This document shows positions 62,970 through 64,000 of a DNA stretch of 64,000 bases, in pieces. The first letter of the stretch is position 1. Each line of letters opens with the position of its first letter. A model generated the notes under the pieces. That model was not told where the DNA came from and did not search any database. It saw only the letters and a program-made list of their open reading frames with translations. A program made the translations under genes and the position numbers. The DNA is from an uncultured Pelagibacteraceae bacterium (GTDB taxonomy: Bacteria; Pseudomonadota; Alphaproteobacteria; Pelagibacterales; Pelagibacteraceae), in contig CACGBP010000001.1 in NCBI GenBank assembly GCA_902571375.1, positions 208,967-272,966 of the forward strand, written 5' to 3'.

Positions 62970-63917
62970 ATGCGAAAAATAATATCATTAGTATCTGCAA
63001 TGATAATTTCAGTAGTAAGTTTCGCTGGAATATCAAACGCAGCAGATAGTAAAAAGCCCATCGTTATCCCAACTCATAACTGGTCAAGCCAAATTGTGAT
63101 GGCTTACGTTATTGGTGGAATAATGGAAGATATGGGAAATAATGTTAAATATGTTAACGCTGACTCTCAAGCGGTTTACGAGTCAATAAGAATTGGTGAC
63201 GTAACCATATCGCATGAAGTATGGGAATCTGCTTTTGGTAAATCATTCACAACTGCTTTGGATAAAGGTGGATTGTTAGACTGGGGTGACCATGAAGCAA
63301 GAACACTTGAAGATATGGGATATCCAAACTGGGTTGCTGAAAAAGGATTATGCCCAGGACTACCAGACTGGACTGCTTTAAAAAATCCTGACTGTGCTAA
63401 AAACTTTACAACACCTGACTCTCCAGATGGAAAAGGAAGAATGTTGGAAGGTCCACAAACTTGGCATGGTGATTTAATTCCACAAAGGGTTGACGCTTTA
63501 GGTTTAGGAGATCTTTGGTGGGTTAAATTTGCTGGAAGTGCCGACGCACTTTGGGCAGAGTTAGCAGCAGCTGAAAAAGAAGGAAGAGGAACAATCATCT
63601 TTAACTGGACACCTAACTTTACAGATGGTGCTGGTTTTACATTTATCGACTTTCCTCCATACACAGCAGGTTGCAGACCTGAAGATGGTGGAGATGGAAA
63701 ATGTGGTTCGCCTGATGGTTATTTGAAAAAAGCGGTTAACGCTGATTTTCCAAAAACTCATCCAAAAGCAGCAGCTATGTTCAAAAAACTTTCTTTCACA
63801 ACAAGTCAAATTGGTGCAATGGCAGCTTTAGTTGACATTGATAAGATGACTCACGAAGATGCAGCTAAGAAATGGCTGAAAGATAACAAGAAAGTTTGGA
63901 AAGCTTTTACTAAATAA
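62970..63917 (+). CDS. tmoX: Substrate-binding protein for trimethylamine N-oxide (OpuAC-type)
   Basis: The 315-residue protein has a signal peptide (about 24 residues, cut near SNAADS) and the OpuAC/ProX-type betaine-binding fold. Trp residues abound (PTHNWSSQ, EVWESAFG, GDLWWVKFAGS), as expected for a cation-binding aromatic box. Its divergent position beside tdm supports TmoX, the TMAO-binding component described in marine Roseobacters and SAR11, over glycine betaine or choline. A strong terminator follows the stop, and a possible next gene begins at 63988, where the ATPase and permease of the importer are expected. Confidence 0.88.
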   Translation: MRKIISLVSAMIISVVSFAGISNAADSKKPIVIPTHNWSSQIVMAYVIGGIMEDMGNNVKYVNADSQAVYESIRIGDVTISHEVWESAFGKSFTTALDKGGLLDWGDHEARTLEDMGYPNWVAEKGLCPGLPDWTALKNPDCAKNFTTPDSPDGKGRMLEGPQTWHGDLIPQRVDALGLGDLWWVKFAGSADALWAELAAAEKEGRGTIIFNWTPNFTDGAGFTFIDFPPYTAGCRPEDGGDGKCGSPDGYLKKAVNADFPKTHPKAAAMFKKLSFTTSQIGAMAALVDIDKMTHEDAAKKWLKDNKKVWKAFTK

Positions 63918-63940
63918 GGTTAAAAGCGGTTAAATCTTTA

Positions 63941-63975
63941 GATCTCTCCCAACAATGTTGGGGGAGATTTTTTTT
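63941..63975 (+). terminator. Terminator/attenuator after tmoX
   Basis: ATCTCTCCCAAC and GTTGGGGGAGAT pair with one mismatch around a short loop, followed by a run of T. It separates the binding-protein gene from the probable importer genes beyond the window edge. Confidence 0.88.
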
Positions 63976-63987
63976 AGGAAAAATTGA

Positions 63988-64000
63988 ATGATTAGATATT
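63988..64000 (+). CDS. Start of a further gene, cut by the window end
   Basis: An AGGAAAA Shine-Dalgarno (63976-63982) is followed by ATG ATT AGA TAT, the first codons of a possible gene. By comparison with tmoXWV operons the ATPase or permease of the TMAO importer is expected here, but only 13 bases are visible. Confidence 0.3.

Noticed and set aside
63176..63809. Antisense frames of 162 and 82 codons within tmoX
   Set aside because: They are shadows of a well-recognised binding-protein gene; Ser/Pro-rich translation without domain features.
1..64000. CRISPR arrays, insertion sequences, integrase or prophage genes, tRNA or rRNA genes
   Set aside because: No regularly spaced repeats, transposase/integrase motifs, terminal inverted repeats or cloverleaf sequences were seen. 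All stretches without a gene are shorter than 300 bases.

Overview
The window looks like chromosomal DNA of a SAR11-type (Pelagibacterales) marine alphaproteobacterium. The evidence is very low GC, almost no intergenic space (no gap exceeds about 190 bases), one- to four-base start/stop overlaps throughout, and the gene set. That set includes an alphaproteobacterial-type LexA operator (GAAC-N7-GAAC), 404-residue NADP isocitrate dehydrogenase, and a TMAO/methylamine nitrogen module (tmoX, tdm, gmaS, mgsABC, amt). This assignment is inference from gene content; no rRNA lies in the window. I found no tRNA, rRNA, CRISPR array, insertion sequence or prophage gene.

Left region (1-11,150): the 3' part of an adenine deaminase gene and a membrane glycosyltransferase are followed by four consecutive exported proteins. 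These are a SxxK serine hydrolase, a PL5 alginate lyase with all four catalytic residues in place, a clan GH-A glycosidase and a second polysaccharide lyase. They look like an accessory acidic-polysaccharide cassette. Next come umuDC on the minus strand behind a textbook SOS promoter, a GFA-family zinc protein, a glycerate-kinase-like P-loop kinase and a TolC-type outer-membrane protein.

Core region (11,200-23,300): recA (with a near-match LexA box), alaS, icd (convergent, overlapping alaS), psd-pssA-glycosyltransferase-rlmE, then guaB (lacking CBS domains), a small exported TPR-like protein, guaA and panB.

Catabolic and transport region (23,300-41,200): an EutA-like/DoeA-like pair (ectoine ring opening) is followed by a polyamine-type ABC importer and a fused hydroxyacyl-CoA dehydrogenase/enoyl-CoA hydratase. 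Then come an anchored cyclophilin and an exported HExxH protein, a ureohydrolase with an aldehyde dehydrogenase, and an NCS1 permease. The permease faces allantoinase (puuE), allantoicase and ureidoglycolate lyase genes. Together these take allantoin to glyoxylate plus urea. An argE-like deacetylase follows.

Housekeeping stretch (41,200-48,650): csaA, a LysE exporter, acnA, YfgM-like and BamB-like envelope proteins, a cupin-like protein, zapE and yjbQ, almost without gaps.

Methylamine nitrogen region (48,650-64,000): on the minus strand, tdm, a MarR-like regulator, an FAD amine oxidoreductase, gmaS, mgsA-B-C, an unknown 138-residue protein, amt and a 76-residue membrane peptide form a run ending in a strong terminator. 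Beyond it lie a 51-residue membrane peptide, a second glutamine-synthetase-like gene, a diaminopropionate-ammonia-lyase-like gene and an unknown gene. The TMAO-binding protein gene tmoX diverges from tdm. Expected logic: TmoX captures TMAO, Tdm cleaves it to dimethylamine and formaldehyde, and methylamine formed further on is glutamylated by GmaS and turned into N-methylglutamate by MgsABC. The TMA monooxygenase, the dimethylamine enzymes and the full N-methylglutamate dehydrogenase are not in the window.
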